DNA from: Gemmatimonadota bacterium
GTDB lineage: Bacteria; Latescibacterota; UBA2968; UBA8231
NCBI GenBank assembly: GCA_018673255.1
Contig: JABHDC010000138.1
Span: forward strand, 1-44,341
Reading direction: 5' to 3'
Length of the DNA: 44,341 bases
The notes beneath the pieces are model-generated. The model worked only from the letters and a program-made list of their open reading frames with translations, had not been told where the DNA came from and made no database searches. Numbering within the stretch: the first letter of the stretch is position 1; every line of letters begins with the position of its first letter. This document shows positions 18,581 to 26,897 of the stretch, one piece after another. The translations under genes were made by a program, and so were the position numbers.

Positions 18581-18687
18581 CGGGTAGTGCCCCGAAGGGC
18601 ACTACCCGCGCGTCATTAAATGGGGGACTTCCGCGATCTCCCCTTACTCCCGGAAGCCCCCGCTACTGCGCGCATAACCACGTGGCA
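18581..18687 (-). ncRNA. Structured RNA upstream of zapA (leader or small RNA), family unknown
   Basis: On the minus strand the transcript from the promoter at 18694-18722 folds into two elements. First, GCGCG/CGCGC (outer) and an 11-pair stem of GGGGGCTTCCG with CGGAAGTCCCCC (one bulge; plus-strand arms 18622-18633 and 18651-18661) enclose a purine-rich apical loop of about 17 bases. Second, a perfect 12-pair stem (18581-18592 with 18597-18608) is capped by a C(UUCG)G tetraloop. There is no good T-run after it, so it may be a 5' leader of zapA or a processed ~110-base RNA. 6S RNA genes are often near zapA, but I cannot show the 6S central-bubble pattern; the SRP RNA signature is absent. Confidence 0.6.
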
Positions 18688-18693
18688 GATCAC

Positions 18694-18722
18694 AATATAT
18701 AGGGGGCCTTTTGGAGTGTCAA
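18694..18722 (-). promoter_or_regulatory. Near-consensus sigma-70 promoter for the zapA leader RNA
   Basis: Minus strand TTGACA (18717-18722), 17-base spacer, TATATT (18694-18699). This is one of the best sigma-70 promoters in the window; the predicted start is near 18687, about 150 bases before zapA. The remaining gap to 18880 on the other side shows small GC-rich dyads but no clear plus-strand promoter. Confidence 0.85.
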
Positions 18723-18880
18723 CCATCATCTTGCGGTTTATGCATCTTTTTTGTGATTCTGCCCGCTTGGCCCCAAAGGGCTGGGCGCGTTGCGCGAATG
18801 GCCCTGATTCCGGATCTTTCCTGCCATTGGGAAGTTCTCTGATACCGATCCTGAAAAGTGTCTCCTAACAGGTTGTTTTC

Positions 18881-21778
18881 TTGGCAGATATATCTGATTC
18901 ACCACTTACTTCGGGCGCTGTCGAGCAACTTCGTCGCGGGCTGAAGGGTGAGGTCCGCCACGATGATGTGGCGCGTGTACTGTACGCCAATGACGCCAGC
19001 ATCTACCAGATCGATGCGACCGGTGTCGTCACGCCCAGAGATACGGATGATGTCGTCCACTGCGTCCGGACGGCACAGGAGGCTGGATTCTCCCTCCTGC
19101 CACGGGGTGGGGGAACGAGTCTGGCAGGCCAGGCGGTCGGTGCCAGTGTTCATCTGGACTTCTCTCGTCATATGCGGGAGATCCTCGAACTCAATGTTGA
19201 GGAACGCTGGGTTCGAGTGCAGCCTGGCGTTGTTCTGGATGAACTCAACGCCTTTCTGGCACCGCACGGTCTCCAGTTCGGCCCTGACGTGTCAACGAGC
19301 AGTCGCGCCAATCTGGGTGGCATGATCGGGAACAACTCCTGTGGTGCTCACTCGATTCTCTACGGCAAGACGATCGACCATGTCATCGACCTGACCGTCG
19401 TACTCGCCGATGGCGAGGTGACTCGTCTCGGCTCTCCTGAAACCGTGGGTGCAGACGCAGTTGCTGGCATCCAGAGCATCGAGAGCGGGCTGCGGGAGCA
19501 TATCCCCCGGATCGTGCAAGACTACGAGGAGCAGATCCGCGCGCGATTCCCGGCGGTAATGCGCCGCGTTTCCGGCTACAATCTGGATGCCTTGCTTCCA
19601 CCGGCACCACTGGACCTGAGTCGGCTTGTCGTGGGGTCTGAGGGTACACTCTGCGCGATCACCGAGGCAACGCTGAATCTGGTTGAGCGCCCGCAGGACA
19701 GCCTTGTGGTAGCCTGTCATTTTCATGATCTGGCTGAAGCGATGGACGCCAATCTCGTCGCCCTGGAGACCTCGCCGTCCGCATCCGAGTTGATGGATCG
19801 GTTGCTTCTGGATCAGACCGGCGGCTCTCTCGAATATGCGCCGCGCCGAAGCTTCCTGGTGGGCGAGCCCCAGTCACTCCTTTTCGTCGAGTACTACGCC
19901 AGCGATGCTGACCAGTTGCACGAGAAGGCGAACGATCTGGAAGCGCGCCTGCGGGGTGCGGGACTGGGTTATGCCTACGTGCGTGCTGAAGAGAAATCGC
20001 TACAGAAAGACATGTGGGATCTGCGCAAGGCAGGTCTCGGATTGCTCATGGGGATGCGGGGGGATCCGAAGCCGACCAGTGGCGTAGAGGATACCTGTGT
20101 TCCTGTCGAGCATCTGCCCGAGTATGTCCGGCGTGTCAGCACCCTGATGGCAGATGAAGACATTCCAGTCACGTTCTATGGTCACGCGAGTGTGGGTGTC
20201 CTGCATATTCGCCCTGTCCTCGACTTGAAGCGGCCCGAAGGCATCGCGACGCTGCGTCGCTTAGAAGAGCAGATGAGCGACTGGGTGCTGGAGTTTGGTG
20301 GCAGCATGAGTGCCGAACATGGTGACGGTCTGGCGCGCAGTGAGTGGATCGGCAAGATGTTTGGCCCTGAGCTTGTCGAAGCCTTTGGTGAGGTGAAGCA
20401 GGCCTTCGATCCGGTGGGGATCTTCAATCCTGGCAAGATCGTTGACGCGCCTCGGATGGATGAGAATCTCCGCTACGGATCAGACTATCCGTCGGTTCCT
20501 GTGGAGAGTTTCTTCCGCTTCGAGGAGGGGAGTTTCCAGCAAGCGGTCGAGATGTGTTCAGGCGTGGGGCAGTGTCGCAAGACGATGGTCGGCACCATGT
20601 GTCCCTCGTTCATGGCGACGCTGGATGAGCAGCACAGCACACGGGGGCGGGCCAACGCACTTCGCGCTGCCCTTGATGGTCGCTTACCGGACGGGCTCCA
20701 CGGTGATGGATTGCACGAGGTGATGGACCTGTGCCTTGAGTGCAAGGCATGCAAGGCCGAGTGTCCATCATCCGTCGATATGGCGAAGCTGAAGTACGAA
20801 TATCTCGCCCAGCGTAACGAACGCGATGGTGTACCCCTGCGTTCGCGCCTCGTCGGCTCAATCGATGTGCTCAATCGCTGGATGTCGCCTCTGGCCTTCC
20901 TGTTCAATCCGATCCTTCGCAGCCGACCGAATCGCTGGCTCATGGAGAAGCTGTTCAGGATCGATCGGCGTCGCTGCCTTCCCGCATTGGCGCGGCAGCG
21001 ATTCAGTGACTGGTTCAGCAGTCGCAATGCATCTGCCAGTGGAGAGCGTGGCACGGTCGTTTTCTACAACGACACGTATACCGAATTCAACGAACCCGAA
21101 GTGGGGATTGCAGCCGTGCGCCTGCTGGAGGCAGCCGGATATCGTGTCGTCATCCCTGAGCGGCGGATCTGCTGCGGTCGTCCGATGATCTCCAAGGGAA
21201 TGCTGAAGCAGGTCAAGGAACGCGTAGATGAAAACATCGCTGAGTTGACCGTCTTCGCTGAACGAGGTTGGCCTGTGGTGGGTGTCGAGCCGAGTTGCAT
21301 TCTCGCCTACCGCGATGACTATCTGGACCTGGCAGCAGATCGCGATGCAGCGCAACGGGTCGCCGATTGTGTATTCCTGCTCGACGAATTCCTGGCCCGA
21401 GTGGATCGCGAAGAAGAAGGCGGACTCGGCTGCGAATTTGACGTTACGCCTCGCCAGGTGCTGTTGCACGGCCATTGCCACCAGAAGGCGCTCACGAGTA
21501 CGCAGGATACGCGCCACATGCTGTCGCTGCCGGCCGGATTCCAGGTGGAGGAAATCGCCAGCGGCTGCTGTGGGATGGCCGGGGCATTCGGTTATGAGGT
21601 GGAGCACTACGACATATCGATGGAAGTGGGACGTCAGCGACTGTTCGAACCGATCATGGCGGCACCGCCTTCAGCATCGATTGCCATTGTCGGTACGTCA
21701 TGTCGACACCAGATCGCCGATGCGACAGGGCGCCGACCGATGCACTGGGCAGAATTGCTCGCCGACGCTCTGAAGTGA
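18881..21778 (+). CDS. FAD-linked oxidase / Fe-S fusion, YdiJ-like D-2-hydroxyacid dehydrogenase
   Basis: A single-chain fusion of a GlcD-type flavoprotein and a GlcF/GlpC-type Fe-S protein, 965 residues. Order: PCMH-type FAD domain with PRGGGTSLAGQAVG (about 75-90); FAD-oxidase C-terminal region (about 260-520) including SAEHGDGLARSEW; a ferredoxin segment with CLECKACKAECPSS near 620-640; two CCG modules with ICCGRP and GCCGMAG. E. coli YdiJ, of the same layout and length, oxidises D-2-hydroxyglutarate; D-lactate or glycolate are other options. The start is TTG 18881 with only a weak AGG upstream. It is followed after 51 bases by an unrecognised gene. Confidence 0.92.
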   Translation: MADISDSPLTSGAVEQLRRGLKGEVRHDDVARVLYANDASIYQIDATGVVTPRDTDDVVHCVRTAQEAGFSLLPRGGGTSLAGQAVGASVHLDFSRHMREILELNVEERWVRVQPGVVLDELNAFLAPHGLQFGPDVSTSSRANLGGMIGNNSCGAHSILYGKTIDHVIDLTVVLADGEVTRLGSPETVGADAVAGIQSIESGLREHIPRIVQDYEEQIRARFPAVMRRVSGYNLDALLPPAPLDLSRLVVGSEGTLCAITEATLNLVERPQDSLVVACHFHDLAEAMDANLVALETSPSASELMDRLLLDQTGGSLEYAPRRSFLVGEPQSLLFVEYYASDADQLHEKANDLEARLRGAGLGYAYVRAEEKSLQKDMWDLRKAGLGLLMGMRGDPKPTSGVEDTCVPVEHLPEYVRRVSTLMADEDIPVTFYGHASVGVLHIRPVLDLKRPEGIATLRRLEEQMSDWVLEFGGSMSAEHGDGLARSEWIGKMFGPELVEAFGEVKQAFDPVGIFNPGKIVDAPRMDENLRYGSDYPSVPVESFFRFEEGSFQQAVEMCSGVGQCRKTMVGTMCPSFMATLDEQHSTRGRANALRAALDGRLPDGLHGDGLHEVMDLCLECKACKAECPSSVDMAKLKYEYLAQRNERDGVPLRSRLVGSIDVLNRWMSPLAFLFNPILRSRPNRWLMEKLFRIDRRRCLPALARQRFSDWFSSRNASASGERGTVVFYNDTYTEFNEPEVGIAAVRLLEAAGYRVVIPERRICCGRPMISKGMLKQVKERVDENIAELTVFAERGWPVVGVEPSCILAYRDDYLDLAADRDAAQRVADCVFLLDEFLARVDREEEGGLGCEFDVTPRQVLLHGHCHQKALTSTQDTRHMLSLPAGFQVEEIASGCCGMAGAFGYEVEHYDISMEVGRQRLFEPIMAAPPSASIAIVGTSCRHQIADATGRRPMHWAELLADALK

Positions 21779-21829
21779 TGACGCATTCACATCCATTCCA
21801 TCCACACCTCCAAAGGGAGAGAATCTGAC

Positions 21830-22351
21830 ATGGCTTTCAACGTGAAGGAACGCGGACGTGTCACCTACTACTACGGTGGCGACGCGCCGACGTTATCGGC
21901 GCTGGTAACCGAAAAGCTCGATGGTGGCGATCTCAAGATCTATTTCGCCGGCATCACAGGGGGTCACTCCGCCAAGGGAGTCCTCAATCTCGACGAGTTG
22001 GTGACGATGACGCCGAAGATCGAAGTCGAGTTGGTTTTCCGCTGCTGGGAGAAGTGGCTGCAGGAAGCAGAAATTGTCGATTCGATTGGCAAGATCGATT
22101 TCGTCGAGGTACACGCTTTCGCCTCACAGCCGAAGGCACCGGACCCTCGTCTGGATCCGGAGGGCTTCCTCAATGAGCAGAAGAGACTCTATACCGAGTA
22201 TTCCGCAGCGTACAGTGGCTTCTTCCGTGATCACATGGGACACACGGGCGTTCCCTCACGTTTTACCGTCCACGTGATCGACTTTCCTGACAAGGCTGCT
22301 TCGTACGAGTTCTACAGTGTTGGTATCTACCAGCCTGCATTGCACGCCTGA
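21830..22351 (+). CDS. Unrecognised 173-residue protein
   Basis: I do not recognise a family. The protein begins MAFNVKERGRVTYYYGG, has a mixed alpha/beta look with strands LKIYFAGI and KIEVELVF, a Trp-rich helix CWEKWLQEAEIV, and a C-terminal half rich in Tyr, Phe and His (FFRDHMGHTG, FTVHVIDF). No signal peptide or membrane segment is visible. GGGAGAG upstream of ATG 21830 and GC-rich, family-like codon use support it as a real gene. It is probably cotranscribed with the YdiJ-like enzyme and ends before a strong hairpin, so a role in the same oxidation step or redox chain is possible but unproven. Confidence 0.8.
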   Translation: MAFNVKERGRVTYYYGGDAPTLSALVTEKLDGGDLKIYFAGITGGHSAKGVLNLDELVTMTPKIEVELVFRCWEKWLQEAEIVDSIGKIDFVEVHAFASQPKAPDPRLDPEGFLNEQKRLYTEYSAAYSGFFRDHMGHTGVPSRFTVHVIDFPDKAASYEFYSVGIYQPALHA

Positions 22352-22372
22352 GGTTTCGGCCGACGAATACGA

Positions 22373-22407
22373 ACAGGGCCTGCTCCGGTGTGAGGGGCAG
22401 GCCCTGT
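22373..22407 (+). terminator. Long hairpin ending the YdiJ-like unit
   Basis: ACAGGGCCTGC (22373-22383) pairs perfectly with GCAGGCCCTGT (22397-22407); outer ATACG/CGTAT can extend it. No T-run follows, so it may end transcription in both directions with a factor, facing the convergent transporter gene. Confidence 0.7.
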
Positions 22408-22483
22408 CTGCGTATCAGCCACTGTGTGGGTCGCCGGGCAGTCGCCGGTCTGGTACAAGCATTACGCCTCAGGAGCTTTAGAC

Positions 22484-25400
22484 TTAGTGTCTGCGACCCT
22501 TGTCTCGCAGGCGCTGACAAAGGGTGTGAATGAGACCTCGCAGTACGGTAGAGTGTGTGGCCATCAGTTCGTAGAGTGCATCCCGGTCCAGTGCCAGAAG
22601 CTGTGTGTCGTCTATGGCCGTCACCGAGGCGGAGTGTGGCTCAGGGTCGAGTGTTGTGAGTTCGCCAAAGAACTCGCCAGGGCCCAGCTCGACGAAGGTG
22701 TGGGTCTCATTGTGAACCCGCACGCGCCCCTCGGCTACGATATACATCGTTCGCCCCAACTCTCCTTTTCCATAGACCGGTTCTTCGGCCGCGATATCGA
22801 GTTGCTCGAGATATCCAGCCAGGTCGGCGAGAACCTCTTCCGGCACTTCAGTGAAGACGCCGACCGACCGCAGGATCATCACCTTCTCGACGGTGAGGAA
22901 CATGAGAGACTCCTTGCTCGATTCGCTGTGATGTTTGAGTTGTTCCAGCCACTGGGCGGGCAAGTCCGGCGAGTGTTGTTCCACCTGGGTCTGCCACAGA
23001 GTCGGAGCCAGGCGGCTGATGGCCCAGGCAGCCGTCTGACGGACGATGAGTTCCTTGTCATTCAGAGCCTCGACGGCAATGTCGAGTAGCTCTGTCATTC
23101 CGAGTCGTCCAACAGCATAGAGCGCACAGGACCGGATCCAGGGCTCCAGCCGATGTCCACTGGGCGTGACCAGCAAGGCCAGACGCTGGGCACGTGGCAT
23201 CCTCCGCTGGGTAAAGTCAGTCGCCAGGCTGGTGCGTAGGGAGACGGGATCATTCTCAAATAGTCGGAGCAAGTGACGTCGTGCATCACCGGACAGCGTG
23301 GTTTCCAGAACCTCAAGGGCATAGGCCCGCTGACTGACATTCGTTGTCAGGCGCTCGCCGGCACGTTTGACATTGGTGCCACTCACAAAACTCGACAACA
23401 GCAGGCAGCGATGGCGGATGCCTGTCAGGCGTTGATGCAGAGCGCGAATCAGTGGCTCGCATTCGGCACCATGGCCCACATCATCCTGCGAAGTGAGCAA
23501 CCACGCCGCGTCGGTCAACTCCTGCCAGATGATGTCGTCAATATTGGCGCGTTGCGTGTCAGGTGCCCGATAGCCGGCTCGATCGAGGGCATCGATAATG
23601 GCCGTTCGCAGACGCCGATCTTCGGAATCCATCCGCAGCTGCAGCGCCGCAATCGCTGTGTCTCCACCGAGTTGTCCGCAGATTCCGGCGATCCGTGACC
23701 GGACATGAACCGGGTGATCTGGATCGGCAAGGGTGGAGATGAGCAGGGGCAGTGCCTCTTCTCCGGCTTCGACGAGGGCAGTGGCGGCGGTCCGATGCAG
23801 AGCGATGTCATCAAGACCTGACATGACCAGGGGCCACAGGCGGGCGGACCGAACCTTCCCGGCAGCGGTCAGGGCCGCCGTCCGGACACTGAGATCCACA
23901 TCGGCCAGCAGTGGACGCAAGTGTCGGTAGAAGCCGCGATTGGCGACCTCGCCTAGGATGCGGGCTGCAGCAATGCGATCCTGGGTGCTCGTGGAACGTT
24001 CCAGAGCAAGCAGGCGTTCACCGGCCACGAGGATTCCATCCACCCCACCACTGCGCAGCAGGCCAATCATCGCTGCCTCTGCGATGTCGACCGCCTTGTC
24101 ATCGATAAACCGGCCCAGGTCGTCGACAGCATCCGCCTCTGCGCAAGCGGCCAAGGCCAGCAGGAGAGCGGCCTGCACACGTGGTTCTCCTTCGATCTCG
24201 ATCTGCATGCGGATGGCACGCTCCAGATCGGGATCATCTGCATTCTGCACACGTCGGGCGATTTCGCGACGGACCTCCGGATGCGGGTGCGCGATCAACG
24301 GAAGCGAGAGCTGCGCCACCGGTGCGTCGAAGCGCGTCGTGAGCAGATCGAAGGCATACAGGACTTCGTGAGGTCGCTGACTGGTGAGCCGGGTCTGCAG
24401 CACCTGCTCCATCTGCCCATCGTCCAGGCTCAGAGATGTCCCTTCGAGCCGTCGGTGCTGCAGTGCCTCGGGCAACGCCGCCCGGTAGCCGCGGTCGACC
24501 CAGGCAGAGACAAAGCGCCAGCCGACCAGCAACACCAGAGTCAGGATGGCCAGTGTCAGGGGGCCGCCACCGCCCATGGTTGCCAGCAGGACCAGGACGC
24601 CCGCCGCTGCACCGGATGCAATAGGGCCCACGACGCCGTCGACAGAAACCTGGGTCGCCAATCGCTGGTTTGGCCGCAGGGGTTGGTAGAGGACGAGGAA
24701 GGCGGGTGCCGTCAGCGCACCGAGTAAGACCAGGTCGGCCACCTTGGCAGCCACGGCAAGAGCAAACAGAGCGCCGACGTCGGCGGTTGTGGCCAGAATG
24801 AGGAGGCTGATGACGATACAGAGCGTCAACACCTGGCGTCGGGGTCGCATGGCTTTGGCAATGCCATGACGACTGATCACGGGTCCGGTGACGAAGGTCA
24901 GCAGCAGGAATGTCAGACCCTGGGCGACACCGAACAGGAGGCCAAAAAGCTGGGCCAGATCGTCCTGGCCCTGGATCCGTTCGCGCGCGTGATTGAGGAA
25001 GGCGAAATCGATCAGACGATGGCTGGCGACGCCGATAAAGGCCAGGGTGAACAGAGAGCGTGCATAGGGCTGACGCCAGAGGGTGAGGATCCCACTATGG
25101 GTCTGAGTTTCCTCTTCCTCCGGGTCGTCTCTGTGCCGCAGCTGGGCGGCATGCCGACGCACGATGGCCTGCAGCACGACAACAGCGCCTCCGATGCCGG
25201 CCGCTGACACGAGCAGCAGATTCTGCGTCCCCACGAGGGAGACGATCACTGGCGTGGCCAGTCCACCGGCGACAGTGGCGAGCAATTCACCTGAACCGAT
25301 CAGGCCAAAGAGTCGTTTGCCCTGCCGCACATTGAAGACCTGGCCGGCGATACCCCACAGCTCAACGCCCAGCAGCGCCTTGCTCACCGACTGGAAGCCA

Positions 25401-25777
25401 AGCAACAAGAAGGCGGGCCAGGCCGATGTCGTGAGATCCAGACTCAACCGCAGAAGGACCAGGCACAGCAGAAGGGACAGCAGCAGTCCCGTGAAGACGC
25501 GAGAGACGGCGAGGTGTCGGCGTGCCTGGCGGTAGAGGATGCCGGCCAGGATCCCCAGCAGGGCAGACACCATGTAGGCGTAGGGAAGTACCTGTGCCTC
25601 CAGGTGTGCGAGGAACAGGGCGTTGGCCGCCGCGTAGAGGGGAACGATGGCGATGCCGACGAACAGGGAGTGTATCCACAGCAGAAGCAGGGGACGTGCC
25701 TCATCCGCCTCGACACGCAGCAGCTGTTGGATTCGGGCGATCGGTCCTCGCCTCGATGACTCGTCGACGGCACTCAT
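22484..25777 (-). CDS. NTT/MFS-like transporter fused to HEAT repeats and a cNMP-binding-like domain
   Basis: About 1097 residues in three parts. Residues about 30-440 are a 12-helix membrane body of the ATP/ADP-translocase-like (NTT) kind (LLLLWIHSLFVGIAIVPLYA, LFGLIGSGELLATVAGG). Residues about 440-950 are helical HEAT-type repeats (HPEVRREIARRVQNADDPDL, DVDLSVRTAALTAAGKVRSA). Residues about 970-1090 form a cyclic-nucleotide-binding-type beta roll (EEPVYGKGELGRTMYIVAEG, GEFFGELTTLDPEPHSASVT). The phosphate-cassette Arg of true cAMP sites is not seen: the position reads P-H-S-A-S, so the ligand may differ or be absent. ATG 25777 is used; TTG 25795, which overlaps dinB, is an alternative. The unit with dinB and ygfZ is tightly packed. 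Confidence 0.88.
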   Translation of the reverse strand: MSAVDESSRRGPIARIQQLLRVEADEARPLLLLWIHSLFVGIAIVPLYAAANALFLAHLEAQVLPYAYMVSALLGILAGILYRQARRHLAVSRVFTGLLLSLLLCLVLLRLSLDLTTSAWPAFLLLGFQSVSKALLGVELWGIAGQVFNVRQGKRLFGLIGSGELLATVAGGLATPVIVSLVGTQNLLLVSAAGIGGAVVVLQAIVRRHAAQLRHRDDPEEEETQTHSGILTLWRQPYARSLFTLAFIGVASHRLIDFAFLNHARERIQGQDDLAQLFGLLFGVAQGLTFLLLTFVTGPVISRHGIAKAMRPRRQVLTLCIVISLLILATTADVGALFALAVAAKVADLVLLGALTAPAFLVLYQPLRPNQRLATQVSVDGVVGPIASGAAAGVLVLLATMGGGGPLTLAILTLVLLVGWRFVSAWVDRGYRAALPEALQHRRLEGTSLSLDDGQMEQVLQTRLTSQRPHEVLYAFDLLTTRFDAPVAQLSLPLIAHPHPEVRREIARRVQNADDPDLERAIRMQIEIEGEPRVQAALLLALAACAEADAVDDLGRFIDDKAVDIAEAAMIGLLRSGGVDGILVAGERLLALERSTSTQDRIAAARILGEVANRGFYRHLRPLLADVDLSVRTAALTAAGKVRSARLWPLVMSGLDDIALHRTAATALVEAGEEALPLLISTLADPDHPVHVRSRIAGICGQLGGDTAIAALQLRMDSEDRRLRTAIIDALDRAGYRAPDTQRANIDDIIWQELTDAAWLLTSQDDVGHGAECEPLIRALHQRLTGIRHRCLLLSSFVSGTNVKRAGERLTTNVSQRAYALEVLETTLSGDARRHLLRLFENDPVSLRTSLATDFTQRRMPRAQRLALLVTPSGHRLEPWIRSCALYAVGRLGMTELLDIAVEALNDKELIVRQTAAWAISRLAPTLWQTQVEQHSPDLPAQWLEQLKHHSESSKESLMFLTVEKVMILRSVGVFTEVPEEVLADLAGYLEQLDIAAEEPVYGKGELGRTMYIVAEGRVRVHNETHTFVELGPGEFFGELTTLDPEPHSASVTAIDDTQLLALDRDALYELMATHSTVLRGLIHTLCQRLRDKGRRH

Positions 25778-25787
25778 CTTACGACAC

Positions 25788-26897
25788 TCATCCAACGAAA
25801 CCTGCGCCGTCGAACAGATCCAGTTGGGCGCTCAGGCCGGGCGGTGGATCGCTCTGGTAGGAATGGGGGAAGCCGGAGACGCCGACACCCAGCAGGCGCA
25901 CACCACGTCTGGCGGCATCCGTCCGCTGCAACAACTGCACAGCAAGGAGCCGGATGGGCTGCGGCGCATCCAGAAACAGCCCCTGACTCTGGGATCGGGT
26001 GATCGTTTCGAAATCGGGATACCGCACCTTGATCGTCACAATGCGGCCGGTGAGATGACGTCCTTGCAGGCGTGTGGCAACATCCAGGCTCAGCTCTGCC
26101 AGCGCTTCCTGCATCCCGCGCACATCGTGAAGGTCTTCGGTGAATGTCGTTTCCGCACTCAGCTGTTTCGGATCGCGCGCCGTCTGCACGGGCGAGTCAT
26201 CGATCCCTTGAGCGCGCTTCCACAGTTCGGCCCCCCGGCGGCCAACATGTGAGGCCAGCAGTGGAGGAGAAGACGATGCGAGTTGTCCGATCGTGTGAAT
26301 ACCGATCTGTTCCAGTTGCTCACGTGTCACCTTGCCCACGCCCGGAATCCGGCCAACGGGCAACTCCTGGAGAAAGTCGGTCACCTGATGGGGCATGACC
26401 ACGACAAGGCCATCCGGCTTGTCCAGGTCGCTGGCGATCTTCGCGAGGAATTTGTTGGGTGCCACACCGGCAGAGGCCGTCAACTGCAGATCTGCGCGGA
26501 TCTGTGCCTTGATCATGCGGGCGACGCGATGGCCAAAGGGGATATCTGGCTTGTTGTGTGTGACGTCGAGATAGGCCTCGTCGAGAGCGATCGGTTCGAT
26601 GAGGTCGGTGTATTCATGGAAGATGCCATGGATACACTTCGAGACGTTCTGGTATTTCTCGAAATCAGGAGGAATGCGCACCGCCTGCGGACACAGTCGC
26701 ATGGCCGTCCGCATGGGCATGGCACTGCGTATACCATGGGCGCGGGCCTCGTAGGAGGCAGCCGCGACCACCCCACGTCCTTCTGGATTCCCACCAACCA
26801 CGACGGGGCGCCCCTGTATCGCGGGCACATCACGTTGTTCGACGGACGCGTAGAACGCGTCCATATCGATGTGGATGATCTTCCGATGTCGTGTCAC
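25788..26897 (-). CDS. dinB: DNA polymerase IV, Y-family
   Basis: Error-prone translesion polymerase. 369 residues with catalytic IIHIDMDAFYASVEQRD (first Asp pair), steric-gate region, YSEARAHG-like VVAAASYEARAHGIRSAMPM, second catalytic pair IALDEAYLDVT, thumb helix-hairpin-helix LPVGRIPGVGKVT and little-finger domain. The C-terminal QLDLF is a beta-clamp-binding peptide. It starts at GTG 26897, overlapping the ygfZ stop by four bases. No LexA-type box was recognised upstream. Confidence 0.97.
   Translation of the reverse strand: MTRHRKIIHIDMDAFYASVEQRDVPAIQGRPVVVGGNPEGRGVVAAASYEARAHGIRSAMPMRTAMRLCPQAVRIPPDFEKYQNVSKCIHGIFHEYTDLIEPIALDEAYLDVTHNKPDIPFGHRVARMIKAQIRADLQLTASAGVAPNKFLAKIASDLDKPDGLVVVMPHQVTDFLQELPVGRIPGVGKVTREQLEQIGIHTIGQLASSSPPLLASHVGRRGAELWKRAQGIDDSPVQTARDPKQLSAETTFTEDLHDVRGMQEALAELSLDVATRLQGRHLTGRIVTIKVRYPDFETITRSQSQGLFLDAPQPIRLLAVQLLQRTDAARRGVRLLGVGVSGFPHSYQSDPPPGLSAQLDLFDGAGFVG

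Noticed and set aside
18581..18687. SRP RNA or confirmed 6S RNA
   Set aside because: The SRP GGAAGC-type apical motif is missing and the long 6S closing stem with central bubble could not be drawn; kept as unassigned structured RNA.
15303..21778. Pathway link between the D-2-hydroxyacid dehydrogenase and the YdiJ-like enzyme
   Set aside because: They are on opposite strands and separated by infC and zapA; both act on D-2-hydroxy acids but nothing shows a shared substrate.
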